Source of the DNA: ER46 sp964229935
GTDB taxonomy: Bacteria; Verrucomicrobiota; Verrucomicrobiia; Opitutales; Opitutaceae
Direction of reading: 5' to 3'
DNA length: 64,000 bases
NCBI GenBank assembly: GCA_964229935.1
Contig: CAXRGI010000233.1
Span: 1 to 64,000 of the forward strand
Shown: in pieces, positions 50,738 through 59,791 of the stretch
Numbering within the stretch: position 1 is the first letter of the stretch
Layout of the letters: the number at the start of each line of letters is the position of its first letter
Notes under the pieces: model-generated
The model's database searches: none
Told to the model about the DNA's origin: nothing
Seen by the model: only the letters and a program-made list of their open reading frames with translations
Translations under genes and position numbers: made by a program

Positions 50738-51934
50738 ATGGCGAAAGTCCGAATCCTTGTCCTGACCTCCAGCACCGGCGGCGGCCACGACGCGCGCGCC
50801 GAGGCCTTCGCGGAGTGGTGCTTCCAGCTGTACGGGCACGAGGTGGATGTCCGCATCGAGCAGATGCTCGAGAAATCTTCCCTCGTGCACCGCAGCGGAG
50901 TGAGTCTCTACAACCTGATCCAGCGCCGCGCGCCGTGGGTGCACACGTTGTTCTACACGGCGGTCGAGGTCTTAAGCTACCTCAACCACCGGTCCGTCAG
51001 CATCGGGGGCTCTTACTACGGCCGCGTGATCCGCGAATACCGGCCTCATCTGGTCTTCAGCGTCCACGACTGCCTCAACCGAGGCTATTTCCAGGAAGCG
51101 CGCCGGCTCCTCGGAGACCACGCGGTACGATGCGCCACGTATTGCGGGGAGTTCTCCGGCGGCTGGGGCTACTCGCGCAACTGGATCGAACCCAGCGCTG
51201 ATCTCTACATCTCGCGCACCCCGACCGCGCGCGATTACGCGGTGAAGTGCGGCATCCCGCCCGAACGCGCGCGCGTCCGCGGCCACCTCATGCGCCCCCG
51301 CTCCCACCTCGAGGAACTGGGAAGCGCGGAACGTCGGACCTATCGCCGCAACGTCCTCGGACTCGAGCCCGAGCGCTTCACGGTCTTCCTCGCGACGGGG
51401 GCCAACGGCGCCAACAACCACGCGGAACTCCTCCCCGCCCTCGTCCGCCACGCCGATCGCGTCCAGGCGATCGTGATCTGCGGACGCAACCGCGAGGCTT
51501 ACAACCAGCTCATCCACTGGCGCTCGGAGCATCCCGAGTTCACTTGTCATATCCAGGGCTACTCCGAGGACGTGCATCTGCTCATGCAGGCGAGCGACGC
51601 CATCGTGACGCGCGGCGGCACCACCACGTGCGCCAAAGCCCTGCACTTCAGCTGCCCGATCATCTTCAACGCCTTCGGCGGGATCATGCCGCAGGAACGG
51701 CTGACGTGGAAATTTTTCCGCAACGGCGCCGCCTGCGAGAAAATCGAGGACGCGGCCGACTTCGCCCGCATCATCGACACCTGGATGGCCGATCCCTCGG
51801 CCTACGCCCGGGTGCGCGACCATTTCCTCCGACTCCGCCACGAGGAGGATCCGACCGCCGTGATCGACGAACTCGTCGCACTGGCGAACTCGGTGGCGGG
51901 TGCCTCCCTGCGGCGGCGCCCCTTCCCGCCCTGA
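50738..51934 (+). CDS. GT28 / monogalactosyldiacylglycerol-synthase-like glycosyltransferase
   Basis: A 398-residue GT-B glycosyltransferase of the MurG/MGDG-synthase type. The opening RILVLTSSTGGGHDARAEAFAEW is the N-terminal Gly-rich loop of MGDG synthases and processive diglucosyl-diacylglycerol synthases (quoted as family pattern). The C-half has VFLATGANGANNHAELLPAL and the sugar-nucleotide block DAIVTRGGTTTCAKALHFSCPIIF (family pattern, about residues 287-310). Such enzymes add sugars to lipid acceptors at the membrane face. In this context it is the strongest hint that the acyl chain made by the upstream genes ends up in a glycolipid. It starts 7 nt after the SDR stop. Confidence 0.88.
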   Translation: MAKVRILVLTSSTGGGHDARAEAFAEWCFQLYGHEVDVRIEQMLEKSSLVHRSGVSLYNLIQRRAPWVHTLFYTAVEVLSYLNHRSVSIGGSYYGRVIREYRPHLVFSVHDCLNRGYFQEARRLLGDHAVRCATYCGEFSGGWGYSRNWIEPSADLYISRTPTARDYAVKCGIPPERARVRGHLMRPRSHLEELGSAERRTYRRNVLGLEPERFTVFLATGANGANNHAELLPALVRHADRVQAIVICGRNREAYNQLIHWRSEHPEFTCHIQGYSEDVHLLMQASDAIVTRGGTTTCAKALHFSCPIIFNAFGGIMPQERLTWKFFRNGAACEKIEDAADFARIIDTWMADPSAYARVRDHFLRLRHEEDPTAVIDELVALANSVAGASLRRRPFPP

Positions 51935-51994
51935 GCGGCGAGCCCCAAAAAAGCGCTGTCTCCCGCGGTTACGGGCTGCTAGCGATTCCGGATC

Positions 51995-53242
51995 TTGTCC
52001 GCCGAATCGCCCGTCATTGCCTACTTTTTCACCACGTTCCCCAAGGGCACGGAGACCTTTCTGCAGCGGGAGATCGTCGCGATGAAGGGACTGGGGCTGC
52101 GGATGCGCATCTACTCGCTCTGGGGCGGCGGCTCCTCCTTCCGGGGCCTGCCGGTTCAGCGCTTCAACAAGTGGCGTCTGCTCACGCTTTTCTGGCTTAT
52201 ACCCTATGAGGCCTGGCGGCGGCCCGCGGTGCTGCGCCAGCTGCTCCAAGGCCTTTTCACCCGCCGCGCGCCATCGTGGCTCAACTTCTGGGAGAACATG
52301 CTCGGCGCCGGTTTCGCGTGCGTGGTGGCCCGCGAATTCCGTCGCAATCCGCCCGATCACATCCACGCGGCGTGGGGCGGCGGGCCCGCCACCGCGGCGT
52401 GGCTGCTCTGGCGCATCGACGGGCACAGTTTCAGCGCCGCGGCCCACGCCTACGACATCTTCGAGCACGGGGGCGACTGGTGGCTGCTAGACAAACTGGA
52501 GCACGCCGCGTTCACGCACACCTCCACGGAAATGGCGCGGCGCGCCCTCATCGAACGCGGTCTCGCGGACGAAAAAATCATCTGCATCCGCCGCGGTCTC
52601 GACCGTCTGCCCGCCCTGAAACCGCTGCGGACCGGAAGGCAACCGTTACACCTCGTGAGCGTCGCGAGACTGGTTGAGAAAAAAGGGCTGGATCACCAGC
52701 TGCGCATCCACGCCGCCCTCCGCGCCGCCGGCGTGCCGTTCGCGGCCCGCATCGTGGGTGACGGCCCGCTGCGTCAGGAACTGGAGAGCCTCGCGGGACG
52801 GCTGGGCATCGCCGCGGATGTCACCTTCACCGGTCATCTGCCCCAGCACGAGGTCTGGAACCAGCTGGCGTGGGCCGACGTCCTGCTCCACACCGGCGTG
52901 ATCGCGGCGAGCGGCGACCGCGACGGATTGCCCAACGTCATTCCGGAAGCCATGGCAGCCGGCGTGCTCGTGGTCACCTCCCCAGCCGCCGCCACCACGG
53001 AGGCTGTCACCCAGGGCGTCACCGGTTTTGTCATCCCCGTGGAAAACACCGCCGACTGGGTATCGGCGCTCCGCCGTCTCGCGGTCGAGGACCCCCTGGC
53101 CGAGCGCCTGCGCGCCGCAGCCCGCCGCTGGGTCGAGGAAAACTTCGACGCCCACCGCAACGCGGCGCGGCTCCGGGAGAAGTTCCGCGAGCACGCACCC
53201 CGGCGATCGTCCGAGCCGGCGGCCGCGGCGGCGGCACCATGA
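51995..53242 (+). CDS. Glycosyltransferase family 4 protein
   Basis: A 415-residue GT4 enzyme. Opening VIAYFFTTFPKGTETFLQREI is typical of colanic-acid-type GT4 proteins (WcaL/AmsK-like). The C-half has LVSVARLVEKKGLDHQLRIHAA, VTFTGHLPQHEVWNQLAWAD and GLPNVIPEAMAAGVLVVTSPAA with the E-x7-E-like block. It ends in an Ala/Pro-rich tail. Start is a TTG at 51995, 60 nt after the previous stop; no ATG is available nearby. Its stop overlaps the next gene start (ATGA at 53239-53242), so both glycosyltransferases are coupled. Confidence 0.9.
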   Translation: MSAESPVIAYFFTTFPKGTETFLQREIVAMKGLGLRMRIYSLWGGGSSFRGLPVQRFNKWRLLTLFWLIPYEAWRRPAVLRQLLQGLFTRRAPSWLNFWENMLGAGFACVVAREFRRNPPDHIHAAWGGGPATAAWLLWRIDGHSFSAAAHAYDIFEHGGDWWLLDKLEHAAFTHTSTEMARRALIERGLADEKIICIRRGLDRLPALKPLRTGRQPLHLVSVARLVEKKGLDHQLRIHAALRAAGVPFAARIVGDGPLRQELESLAGRLGIAADVTFTGHLPQHEVWNQLAWADVLLHTGVIAASGDRDGLPNVIPEAMAAGVLVVTSPAAATTEAVTQGVTGFVIPVENTADWVSALRRLAVEDPLAERLRAAARRWVEENFDAHRNAARLREKFREHAPRRSSEPAAAAAAP

Positions 53243-54282
53243 TCTTCCTAGATACGACAAAATCATCCGAAGCCCGGCAACGTTCCGGGCTGACCCGCGT
53301 GACCACCCGGCTGGCCGCGGCGCTCGGCGAATCGGTCCGCCCGGCGCGGTGGGATCCCCGCCGAAGGCTCTTCGTCGACGACCAGGGTGCGGCTCCCCGA
53401 AGAGATGACTGGTTGCTGACCGCCGAACTTTTTTCCGAGGAGGAGCGCCCGGGACTGGGCGAATTTCTGGCCGGCCGCACCTGCCGGACCGCCGCGATTT
53501 TCCACGACGCGATCCCGCTCCGGTTCCCGCACACGACCTGGCCCCGGAGCGTCTCGCGTCATCCCGGCTACCTGAAGCTCCTTGCCGGGTTTGACCGGAT
53601 CCGCGCGGTTTCCCACGCGAGTCGCGACGAACTGGCCGGCTATTGGCGCTGGCTGGGCCTCGAGTCCACGCCTCCCGTCGGAGTGATCGCGCTGGGTGCT
53701 GATTTCGACGGAGCTCCGCGCGCCACCTCGGAGCGCCCCCGAACGCGCGACCTCGTGTGCACCGGAATCCTCGAGCCCCGGAAAAACCAGGATTTCCTGA
53801 TTGAGGTGTGCGCGCGACTTTGGCGGGAGGGCGCCGATTTCCAGCTGCACCTCGTCGGCCGCGTGAACCCACATTTCGGGAAACCCATCCGGGAACGCGC
53901 GCGGGAAATCGCCCGGGCCTTCCCGGGACGGCTGACGCATCACGAGGGCATCGCGGATGACGGGCTGGCCCGTTTGCTGGAGTCGGCTCGGGCGACGGTT
54001 TTCCCCACCCTGGCGGAGGGCTGCGGATTACCGCTTTTGGAGTCCCTTTGGCGCGGCATCCCCTGCGTATGCAGCGATCTGCCGGTGCTGCGCGAAAACG
54101 CGGACCCGGGGGGCTGCGTGCCGGTCGCAACCGGTGATGCGGAGGCTTGGGCGGAGGCGTTGCGCCGCGTTCTTCAGGATGACGCCCACCACGCACGCCT
54201 GGTGCGCGCGGCTGTGACGCGCCCTCTCACCTGCTGGTCCGACACTGCCGCGGACCTTCGCGCGGAGCTGGGCCCCGCCTGA
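53239..54282 (+). CDS. Glycosyltransferase family 4 protein
   Basis: A 347-residue GT4 (GT1-like) glycosyltransferase. Signatures are AAIFHDAIPLRFPHTTWPRS, IRAVSHASRDELAGYWRWLG, VCTGILEPRKNQDFLIEVCA and the EGCGLPLLESLWRGIPCVCSDL donor-binding block (family pattern, about residues 258-279). The N-terminal half is shortened compared with typical GT4 enzymes of about 380 residues. ATG at 53239 overlaps the preceding stop; the longer frame opening at 52870 is antisense-like noise within the upstream gene. Last gene of the acyl/glycosyl block, followed after 8 nt by a convergent lipoprotein gene. Confidence 0.9.
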   Translation: MIFLDTTKSSEARQRSGLTRVTTRLAAALGESVRPARWDPRRRLFVDDQGAAPRRDDWLLTAELFSEEERPGLGEFLAGRTCRTAAIFHDAIPLRFPHTTWPRSVSRHPGYLKLLAGFDRIRAVSHASRDELAGYWRWLGLESTPPVGVIALGADFDGAPRATSERPRTRDLVCTGILEPRKNQDFLIEVCARLWREGADFQLHLVGRVNPHFGKPIRERAREIARAFPGRLTHHEGIADDGLARLLESARATVFPTLAEGCGLPLLESLWRGIPCVCSDLPVLRENADPGGCVPVATGDAEAWAEALRRVLQDDAHHARLVRAAVTRPLTCWSDTAADLRAELGPA

Positions 54283-54290
54283 GCGGCGCC

Positions 54291-54962
54291 CTAGCGGGTC
54301 GTCACACCCTTGACCGCGGCACCGGCCGCCCCGGGGACCGCACCCCGTTTTCCCTCGAGCGTGTTGATGGCCCCCTCGCGGACCGCCTTAACCGCGGGCG
54401 AGCTCTGCGGAATCTCAAGGTTGGTCTCCAGCTTGGAGTCGGTGCCGATGTGCTCCGAGGCGACGGTGGCCAGCAATGGCATCGCGGACTCCATCCGGCC
54501 GGTCACACCGCGGACCGCGACGCGCACATCCCAGATCTCAGCACCGGTGCTCTTTTCCATGGAACGAGCCGGGTTGGTGCGGGCGGAAAGCTGGAGGAAG
54601 GTCTCGCGCGAAGCTGCCTCCACGCGCGTGGTGGTGTCCACGCCGAAGCCCACCTCGATGAACAGGTCCGGCGCGGCGTTCTCGGGCGCCTCGAACATCC
54701 CGCGCCCGGCAAGCGCGGCATCAACGCAAGCTTTGATCACGGAGACCTGCTCCTGGGCGTTGGCCACGGCGGATTTCCGCGCGATGAGCCGGTAGGAAAG
54801 TCCGGAAAACTTCTGCTCGAGACCGGGGGCTGCGATCGCGTCGACAAGCACGCGGTGCTTCGGTACGAAGATATTGTTGCAGCCCGCCAGCAGCAGCACG
54901 AGCGCGACACCCCCGGCGCGGACCGACACACGGCCGGGCAACCGGGAGGCGATGGGTTTCAT
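54291..54962 (-). CDS. Lipoprotein of unknown function
   Basis: A 223-residue putative lipoprotein with lipobox LLAGC (Cys about residue 31) and a long N-terminal basic-hydrophobic signal. Mature part: FVPKHRVLVDAIAAPG, LSYRLIARKSAVANAQEQVSVIKACVDAAL, then LFIEVGFGVDTTTR and EIWDVRVAVRGVTG strands, suggesting a beta-rich domain. A good AGGAG lies just before the ATG at 54962. It sits 56 nt downstream of ptsI on the same strand. I do not recognise a family; the longer frame to 55526 is ptsI read out of frame. Confidence 0.82.
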   Translation of the reverse strand: MKPIASRLPGRVSVRAGGVALVLLLAGCNNIFVPKHRVLVDAIAAPGLEQKFSGLSYRLIARKSAVANAQEQVSVIKACVDAALAGRGMFEAPENAAPDLFIEVGFGVDTTTRVEAASRETFLQLSARTNPARSMEKSTGAEIWDVRVAVRGVTGRMESAMPLLATVASEHIGTDSKLETNLEIPQSSPAVKAVREGAINTLEGKRGAVPGAAGAAVKGVTTR

Positions 54963-55018
54963 TCTCCTGCAACCGAGTATCGGCTTCCGGTGGTTTCGCA
55001 AACGCGGCCGAGTGAGGG

Positions 55019-56785
55019 TCAGTCGAGGCGCACCCGCGCCCGGTAGAACGCGTCGCAGCGCGCGTAGATCTCCGCCGGCGAGGATAGCCCCATCGCCTCT
55101 TCCGCCAAGGCGCGCGCGTCGGCGAGGGACATCGAACGGACCACGTATTTTACCGAGGGGAGCCAGGCCGGGGTCATGCTGAGGCTGTCGACGCCGAGCC
55201 CGAGGAGCAGCGGAGCGAACACCGGGTCGCCCGCCATCTCCCCGCAAACCCCGACGGGGACCTTGTGCCGGTGGGCCTCGGTCACGATGTGGCGGAGGGT
55301 GCGCAGCACGGCGGGATGGGTCGGCTCGTAGAGATGGGCGATCCGGTCGTTCCCCCGGTCGATCGCGAGAGTGTACTGGATGAGATCGTTCGTCCCGATG
55401 CTGAAGAAGGCCGCTTGCCGCGCGATCAGATCCGTGGTGTAGGCGGCGCTCGGGATCTCGATCATCGCGCCGACCTCGAGGGCGGGGTCGAACGCAACCT
55501 TCCGCGCACGCAGTTCCGAGCGGCATTCCTCGAGGATCGCGTTGGCGCGCGCCATTTCGTCGGCCCCGCTGATCATGGGATACATCATCCGCACCTTCCC
55601 GAAGGCGCTCGCGCGGAGGATCGCTCGCAGCTGGTCCTTGAAAACCTCACGGTTCTCAAGGCACCAGCGGATGGCGCGAAAACCCATGAACGGATTGCTC
55701 TCGTGCGGAAAAAGGGACGCGTTGCCGGCGATCGGCTTGTCGCCGCCGAGATCAAGCGTGCGGATGACCACTGGGCTCGGGGCGAGCGCCTCCACGACGC
55801 GCCGGTAGTCCTCGAACTGCTCCTCTTCGGTGGGCGCACGCCCTAGGTTGAGGAAGAGGAACTCCGTGCGGTACAACCCCACGCCGTCGGCGTGGGCCTC
55901 GCGCACCTTGCCCACCTCGTCGGCCTTCTCGATGTTGGCCAGCAACGTGACCCCCACTCCGTCGAGCGTGACCGCCGGCAGCCGCACGGCGTCCAGCAGG
56001 CGGGCCTCGAACGACTTCTTGCGCTCCTGGATCTTGCCGTAGCGGAAGAGCGTACTCTCGGACGGGTTGACGATCACCACCCCGTCGTAGCCGTCGATGA
56101 TGGCCCACGCCCCATCGCGCACCCGGCGCGTGAGGTCGCGCACGCCGACCACCGCCGGCACCTTCATCGAACGGGCGACAATGACCGCGTGGCTGGTCTT
56201 GCTGCCGGAGTCGGTGACGAGCGCGAGCGCCGAGGAGCGGTCGAGGGAGGCTGACTCGGACGGCGTGATGTCGGCGGCGACAACGATTCTACGGTCGGCC
56301 AGCTTGTTGAGGGAGCTTTCCTCCTGCCCGAGCAGGTTGCGCAGCACGCGCTGGGTGACGTCACGCAGGTCACCGGCCCGTTCCCTCAGGTATTCATCGT
56401 CGATTTCGGCGAACGCCTGCACGTAGCGCGTGGAAACGCGATGGAAGCAGGTCTCGATGTTCCGGCCGGTCGCCTCGAACTCCCGGATGGTTTCTCCGAT
56501 CAGGGCCTCGTCCTCGAGCACCATCAGGTGCGCGTCGAAGATCGCTGCCTCCTCGGGGCCGATGTTGCGCTCCACCTCGCTCTTGGTGCGCGCGACCTGC
56601 TGGCGAGTGAGCACCAGCGCTCGGTCGAACCGCGCGACCTCGTCGATCCGCTTCTCCACCTCGACTTGGTAGTCGGGGACCTGGACCTCGTTTTGAAGAT
56701 ACAGGAAGATCTGCCCGTACGCGATCCCCTGCGAGGCGGCGATGCCTTGCACGGTGAACTCGTTCCTGGAAGCGGAGTCGGGCAC
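55019..56785 (-). CDS. ptsI: Phosphoenolpyruvate-protein phosphotransferase (enzyme I)
   Basis: General PTS component that takes phosphate from PEP to HPr. The 588-residue product has the N-terminal HPr-binding helical domain, phospho-histidine H199 in TDSGSKTSHAVIVARS, YRTEFLFLNLGRAPTEEEQ, VVIRTLDLGGDKP, VKVGAMIEIPSAA-type PEP-binding strands (GAMIEIPSAAYTTD) and the catalytic Cys block PVGVCGEMAGDP. Length is normal. Start is GTG at 56785; no ATG is available before the conserved core. No HPr or sugar-specific EII genes occur in the window, so partners are elsewhere or the protein belongs to a regulatory PTS. Confidence 0.96.
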   Translation of the reverse strand: MPDSASRNEFTVQGIAASQGIAYGQIFLYLQNEVQVPDYQVEVEKRIDEVARFDRALVLTRQQVARTKSEVERNIGPEEAAIFDAHLMVLEDEALIGETIREFEATGRNIETCFHRVSTRYVQAFAEIDDEYLRERAGDLRDVTQRVLRNLLGQEESSLNKLADRRIVVAADITPSESASLDRSSALALVTDSGSKTSHAVIVARSMKVPAVVGVRDLTRRVRDGAWAIIDGYDGVVIVNPSESTLFRYGKIQERKKSFEARLLDAVRLPAVTLDGVGVTLLANIEKADEVGKVREAHADGVGLYRTEFLFLNLGRAPTEEEQFEDYRRVVEALAPSPVVIRTLDLGGDKPIAGNASLFPHESNPFMGFRAIRWCLENREVFKDQLRAILRASAFGKVRMMYPMISGADEMARANAILEECRSELRARKVAFDPALEVGAMIEIPSAAYTTDLIARQAAFFSIGTNDLIQYTLAIDRGNDRIAHLYEPTHPAVLRTLRHIVTEAHRHKVPVGVCGEMAGDPVFAPLLLGLGVDSLSMTPAWLPSVKYVVRSMSLADARALAEEAMGLSSPAEIYARCDAFYRARVRLD

Positions 56786-56872
56786 GGTTTTGCAGCGACG
56801 AGGGGTAACCGCCGCTCGGATATAATAACCTTCCGACGCCGAAAACGGTCAATGCCGATTCTGAAGTCCGCT

Positions 56873-57766
56873 TCAGCGGACCGCGATCCGCGCCTCCCGC
56901 ACAAACGCCGAGGCCCCCCACTCCCGGCGAACGAGCTCCGCGGCCGGACCCGCATCCGCCTCTTTCGGCAAAAACACAAAGCACGCGCTGCCGCTCCCGC
57001 TCATTCCACCCGTGAGGCCGTGTTCGGAGCGCAGCCGCTCAAGCAGCAGCGGCAGAGCCGGAAACTTACGGAAAGCCGGCGCCTCGAGACTGTTGAACAA
57101 AAGCACTTCCGCCGCGGCTTGATCGTCGGCCGTCCAGGCCCGCAGACGATCCTCCGCCTCGCTCGCCGAAAGATAGGATTGCGGCGCGCCGGCCGCCAAA
57201 CGGCCGTACGCCCACGGCGTAGAAATGCCGAATCCGGGCTTGAACACGAGCACCCGGCGCCCGGCAAGGCGGGCGGCCGCCGGCGCCGGCAGCGCCTCAA
57301 GACGTTCCCCTCTTCCGCGCATCACCAAGGGACCGCCCGCCAAAAAGAGCGGACAATCCGAGCCCACCGAAGCCGCCACTTCGGCCAGCCGGCTTTTGTT
57401 CAACGCAACCCCCGCACCCGCCATCCGATTGAGCGCGAGGAGCGCGGCGGCTGCGTCGCTGCTACCTCCGCCCAGGCCGGCACCCGCCGGGATGCGCTTG
57501 GAAAGCACGAACTGCGCGCCGCCCTTCCAACCGCTGGCCTCCGCGAAGGCCCGGGCGGCCTTAAGCACCAGGTTTGAGTCGTCGGCGGGCACCGAGGGAT
57601 CGTCACACGACAGCTCCATCCGCGCGGCCGGCGCGACGTGGAGCGTGTCACCAAAGTCCAGCGTCACCACCACCGACACCAGGTCGTGAAAGCCATCCGA
57701 CCGCCGTCCAGTCGCGGCGAGGAACAGGTTGAGCTTGGCAGGAGCGGAGATCGCGAGCGGTTCCAC
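56873..57766 (-). CDS. ispE: 4-diphosphocytidyl-2-C-methyl-D-erythritol kinase
   Basis: GHMP kinase of the MEP isoprenoid pathway. About 297 residues: SAPAKLNLFL near the start, KRIPAGAGLGGGSSDAAAALLAL (ATP-binding GHMP loop, family pattern) and GGMSGSGSACFVFLP near the C-terminus. The GTG at 57766 places PAKLNLF at the usual distance from the start and leaves about 110 bp for a promoter before the divergent pyrF. ATGs at 57817 and 57844 are possible but would leave only 32-59 bp. It sits 87 nt upstream of ptsI on the same strand. Confidence 0.92.
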   Translation of the reverse strand: MEPLAISAPAKLNLFLAATGRRSDGFHDLVSVVVTLDFGDTLHVAPAARMELSCDDPSVPADDSNLVLKAARAFAEASGWKGGAQFVLSKRIPAGAGLGGGSSDAAAALLALNRMAGAGVALNKSRLAEVAASVGSDCPLFLAGGPLVMRGRGERLEALPAPAAARLAGRRVLVFKPGFGISTPWAYGRLAAGAPQSYLSASEAEDRLRAWTADDQAAAEVLLFNSLEAPAFRKFPALPLLLERLRSEHGLTGGMSGSGSACFVFLPKEADAGPAAELVRREWGASAFVREARIAVR

Positions 57767-57876
57767 GGCGACAGTCAGTAAAGGGAAACGGCAGCAGGAG
57801 GCCAGTTCCGAGGCCATCCTGCGACGCCGGACTTTTGTCTTCATTCGCGCCGCTTCCTGGGGCTTAGTGGGCGAAC

Positions 57877-58575
57877 ATGGCCTGTGAACTGATCCTCGTT
57901 CTCGATGCCCAGACGCCCCGCGAAGTCGCGCCCGTGCTGCGCCAGCTCCAAGGTACGGTGACCTGGGTGAAGGTGGGCCTCGAAATGTACACCGCGTGCG
58001 GGCCCGACGCCGTGCGCGAGATCGCGGACTTGGGCTTCAAGGTGTTTCTCGACCTGAAGCTTCACGACATCCCCAACACCGTCGCCAAGTCGGTCGAGTC
58101 GGCTTCCAAACTGCCGGTAGGAATGCTCACCCTCCACACCGGCGGAGGGCGCGAAATGATGCAGTGGGCCGTGAAGGCACAAAACACCCACGCCCCGCAC
58201 CTGCTGCTGCTGGGCGTGACCGTGCTCACCTCGATGAGCGCGGCCGGGCTCGCCGAGACAGGCATCACGGTTTCGCCCGAGGAACAGGTCGTGCGGCTTG
58301 GCCGTCTTGCGGCCGACTCCGGGCTCCGTGGCCTCGTCTGCTCGCCGCTTGAACTCGGCCCCCTCCGCGCGGTGCTGCCGCCGGAAATGTCCCTCGTCAC
58401 GCCCGGCATACGTCCCCGCGACGCCAAGGCCGATGACCAGACCCGCATCATGACCCCCGGTGACGCGGCGCGCGCGGGCGCCCGTTACATCGTGGTGGGC
58501 CGGCCGATCTTCCGCGCTCCCGATCCGGCCGCCGCCGCGCGGGCGATTCTGGCGGAGCTGGCAACCGCGGGTTGA
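57877..58575 (+). CDS. pyrF: Orotidine 5'-phosphate decarboxylase
   Basis: Last step of UMP synthesis, decarboxylating OMP. The 232-residue TIM-barrel product has the catalytic DLKLHDIPNTV with D59, K61 and D64 (DxKxxD), LTLHTGGGREMM, and VTPGIRPRDAKADDQTRIMTPGDA (family pattern). Length fits group I PyrF. It is divergent from ispE and begins a plus-strand run into ispD 16 nt after its stop, an unusual pairing of pyrimidine and isoprenoid genes, although all depend on CTP/UMP supply. Confidence 0.96.
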   Translation: MACELILVLDAQTPREVAPVLRQLQGTVTWVKVGLEMYTACGPDAVREIADLGFKVFLDLKLHDIPNTVAKSVESASKLPVGMLTLHTGGGREMMQWAVKAQNTHAPHLLLLGVTVLTSMSAAGLAETGITVSPEEQVVRLGRLAADSGLRGLVCSPLELGPLRAVLPPEMSLVTPGIRPRDAKADDQTRIMTPGDAARAGARYIVVGRPIFRAPDPAAAARAILAELATAG

Positions 58576-58591
58576 ACGCCCGGTTTCTCCC

Positions 58592-59287
58592 ATGGCCCGC
58601 ACCGCCGCCATCCTCCTCGCCGCCGGCAGCGGGTCCCGCATGGGCGGCGCCGTGGCCGACAAGGTGCTCGCCCGGCTGGGCGGCCTCCCGTTGTTTTCCT
58701 GGTCGGCGGCCGCCTTCATGCGCAGCGGGGTCGCTGACCTGTACGTCGTCGTTCACCGCGACCAACGGCAGATGCTGGAGCTTTCGGCCCTCGCGCCTAC
58801 CCCGTGCCTGCTCGTGCGTGGCGGCAAGGAACGGCAGGACTCGGTGCTCAACGCCCTCCGCGCGCTGCCCGATGACATCGGCTTTGTCTTCATCCACGAC
58901 TGCGCCCGGCCGCTGGTGCGTCCCGAGCAGCTCGCGGCATTACATCGGATCGTCCGCCGCGAGCACGCGGTGGTGCTCGCCCACCGGGTGGTCGACACCA
59001 TCAAGGAACACCGGCTGACGACCGGCGGCGGCAGCCGGTTGCGGACGCTCGACCGCTCGAAGCTCTGGGCGATGGAGACGCCGCAGGTCTTCTCCCGCGA
59101 CTTGATCACCCGAGCCTACGCGCGCGTCGCGGAACGCGGACGTCGCATCACCGATGACGCGCAGGCCGTCGAGCAATTGGGGCACGCCGTGGCGCTGTTG
59201 GAGAATGACCGCCCGAATCCGAAGCTCACGACCCCCGCGGATCTGCCGCATCTTGAGTTCCTGCTGGCCCGGGATAAGACTCTTTGA
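58592..59287 (+). CDS. ispD: 2-C-methyl-D-erythritol 4-phosphate cytidylyltransferase
   Basis: Couples CTP to MEP, third step of the MEP pathway. The 231-residue product shows ILLAAGSGSRMGGAVADKVLARLGG (nucleotide-binding loop with Lys, family pattern), GKERQDSVLNAL, FIHDCARPLVRP, METPQVFSRDLI and TDDAQAVEQLG. ATG at 58592 is chosen over an upstream frame overlapping pyrF. Followed by ispF after 24 nt, in which a small hairpin AGCGCC-GCCC-GGCGCT (59288-59303) is seen. Confidence 0.96.
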   Translation: MARTAAILLAAGSGSRMGGAVADKVLARLGGLPLFSWSAAAFMRSGVADLYVVVHRDQRQMLELSALAPTPCLLVRGGKERQDSVLNALRALPDDIGFVFIHDCARPLVRPEQLAALHRIVRREHAVVLAHRVVDTIKEHRLTTGGGSRLRTLDRSKLWAMETPQVFSRDLITRAYARVAERGRRITDDAQAVEQLGHAVALLENDRPNPKLTTPADLPHLEFLLARDKTL

Positions 59288-59311
59288 AGCGCCGCCCGGC
59301 GCTCCGCCTTC

Positions 59312-59791
59312 ATGGATTTCCGCATTGGCCATGGCTACGATATCCACCGCCTCGTCGCGGGCCGACCACTCGTGCTCGGTGGTGTGAAGTTCGACACCGA
59401 CTACGGGCTGGAGGGTCACAGTGACGCCGACTGCGCGACTCACGCCGTGTGCGACGCGTTGCTGGGGGCCGCCGGGTTGCCTGATATCGGCCATTTTTTC
59501 CCCAATACCGATCCGGCCTACCGCGGCATCGACTCGCAGGTTCTGCTGGCCCGGGTCTGCGCCGAACTGCGGCAGCGCGGTTTCGAGCCGTCCAATATCG
59601 ACGTGAGTATCATCGCCGAGAAACCGCGCATCCTGCCGCGGATCGCGGAGATGAAAGTGGCGCTCTCCCGCTCGACGGGCCTGCCGGCGGATCGCATAGG
59701 CCTGAAGGCCACCACCAACGAGGGCGTGGGCGAACTCGGCCGCGGCGCCGCGATCGCCGCCCACGCGGTCGCCCTGATCCGTCGCGCATGA
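59312..59791 (+). CDS. ispF: 2-C-methyl-D-erythritol 2,4-cyclodiphosphate synthase
   Basis: Cyclises CDP-ME 2-phosphate, releasing CMP; trimeric zinc enzyme of the MEP pathway. The 159-residue product has the zinc motif IGHGYDIHRL, GLEGHSDADCATHAVCDALLGA, GHFFPNTDP and KATTNEGVGELGRG. Complete and normal length. Preceded by the small hairpin at 59288-59303; its stop overlaps the ATG of the next gene (ATGA). Confidence 0.97.
   Translation: MDFRIGHGYDIHRLVAGRPLVLGGVKFDTDYGLEGHSDADCATHAVCDALLGAAGLPDIGHFFPNTDPAYRGIDSQVLLARVCAELRQRGFEPSNIDVSIIAEKPRILPRIAEMKVALSRSTGLPADRIGLKATTNEGVGELGRGAAIAAHAVALIRRA

Noticed and set aside
50972..52468. Minus-strand frame of 498 codons opposite two glycosyltransferases
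   Set aside because: Covers parts of two well-supported genes in antisense.
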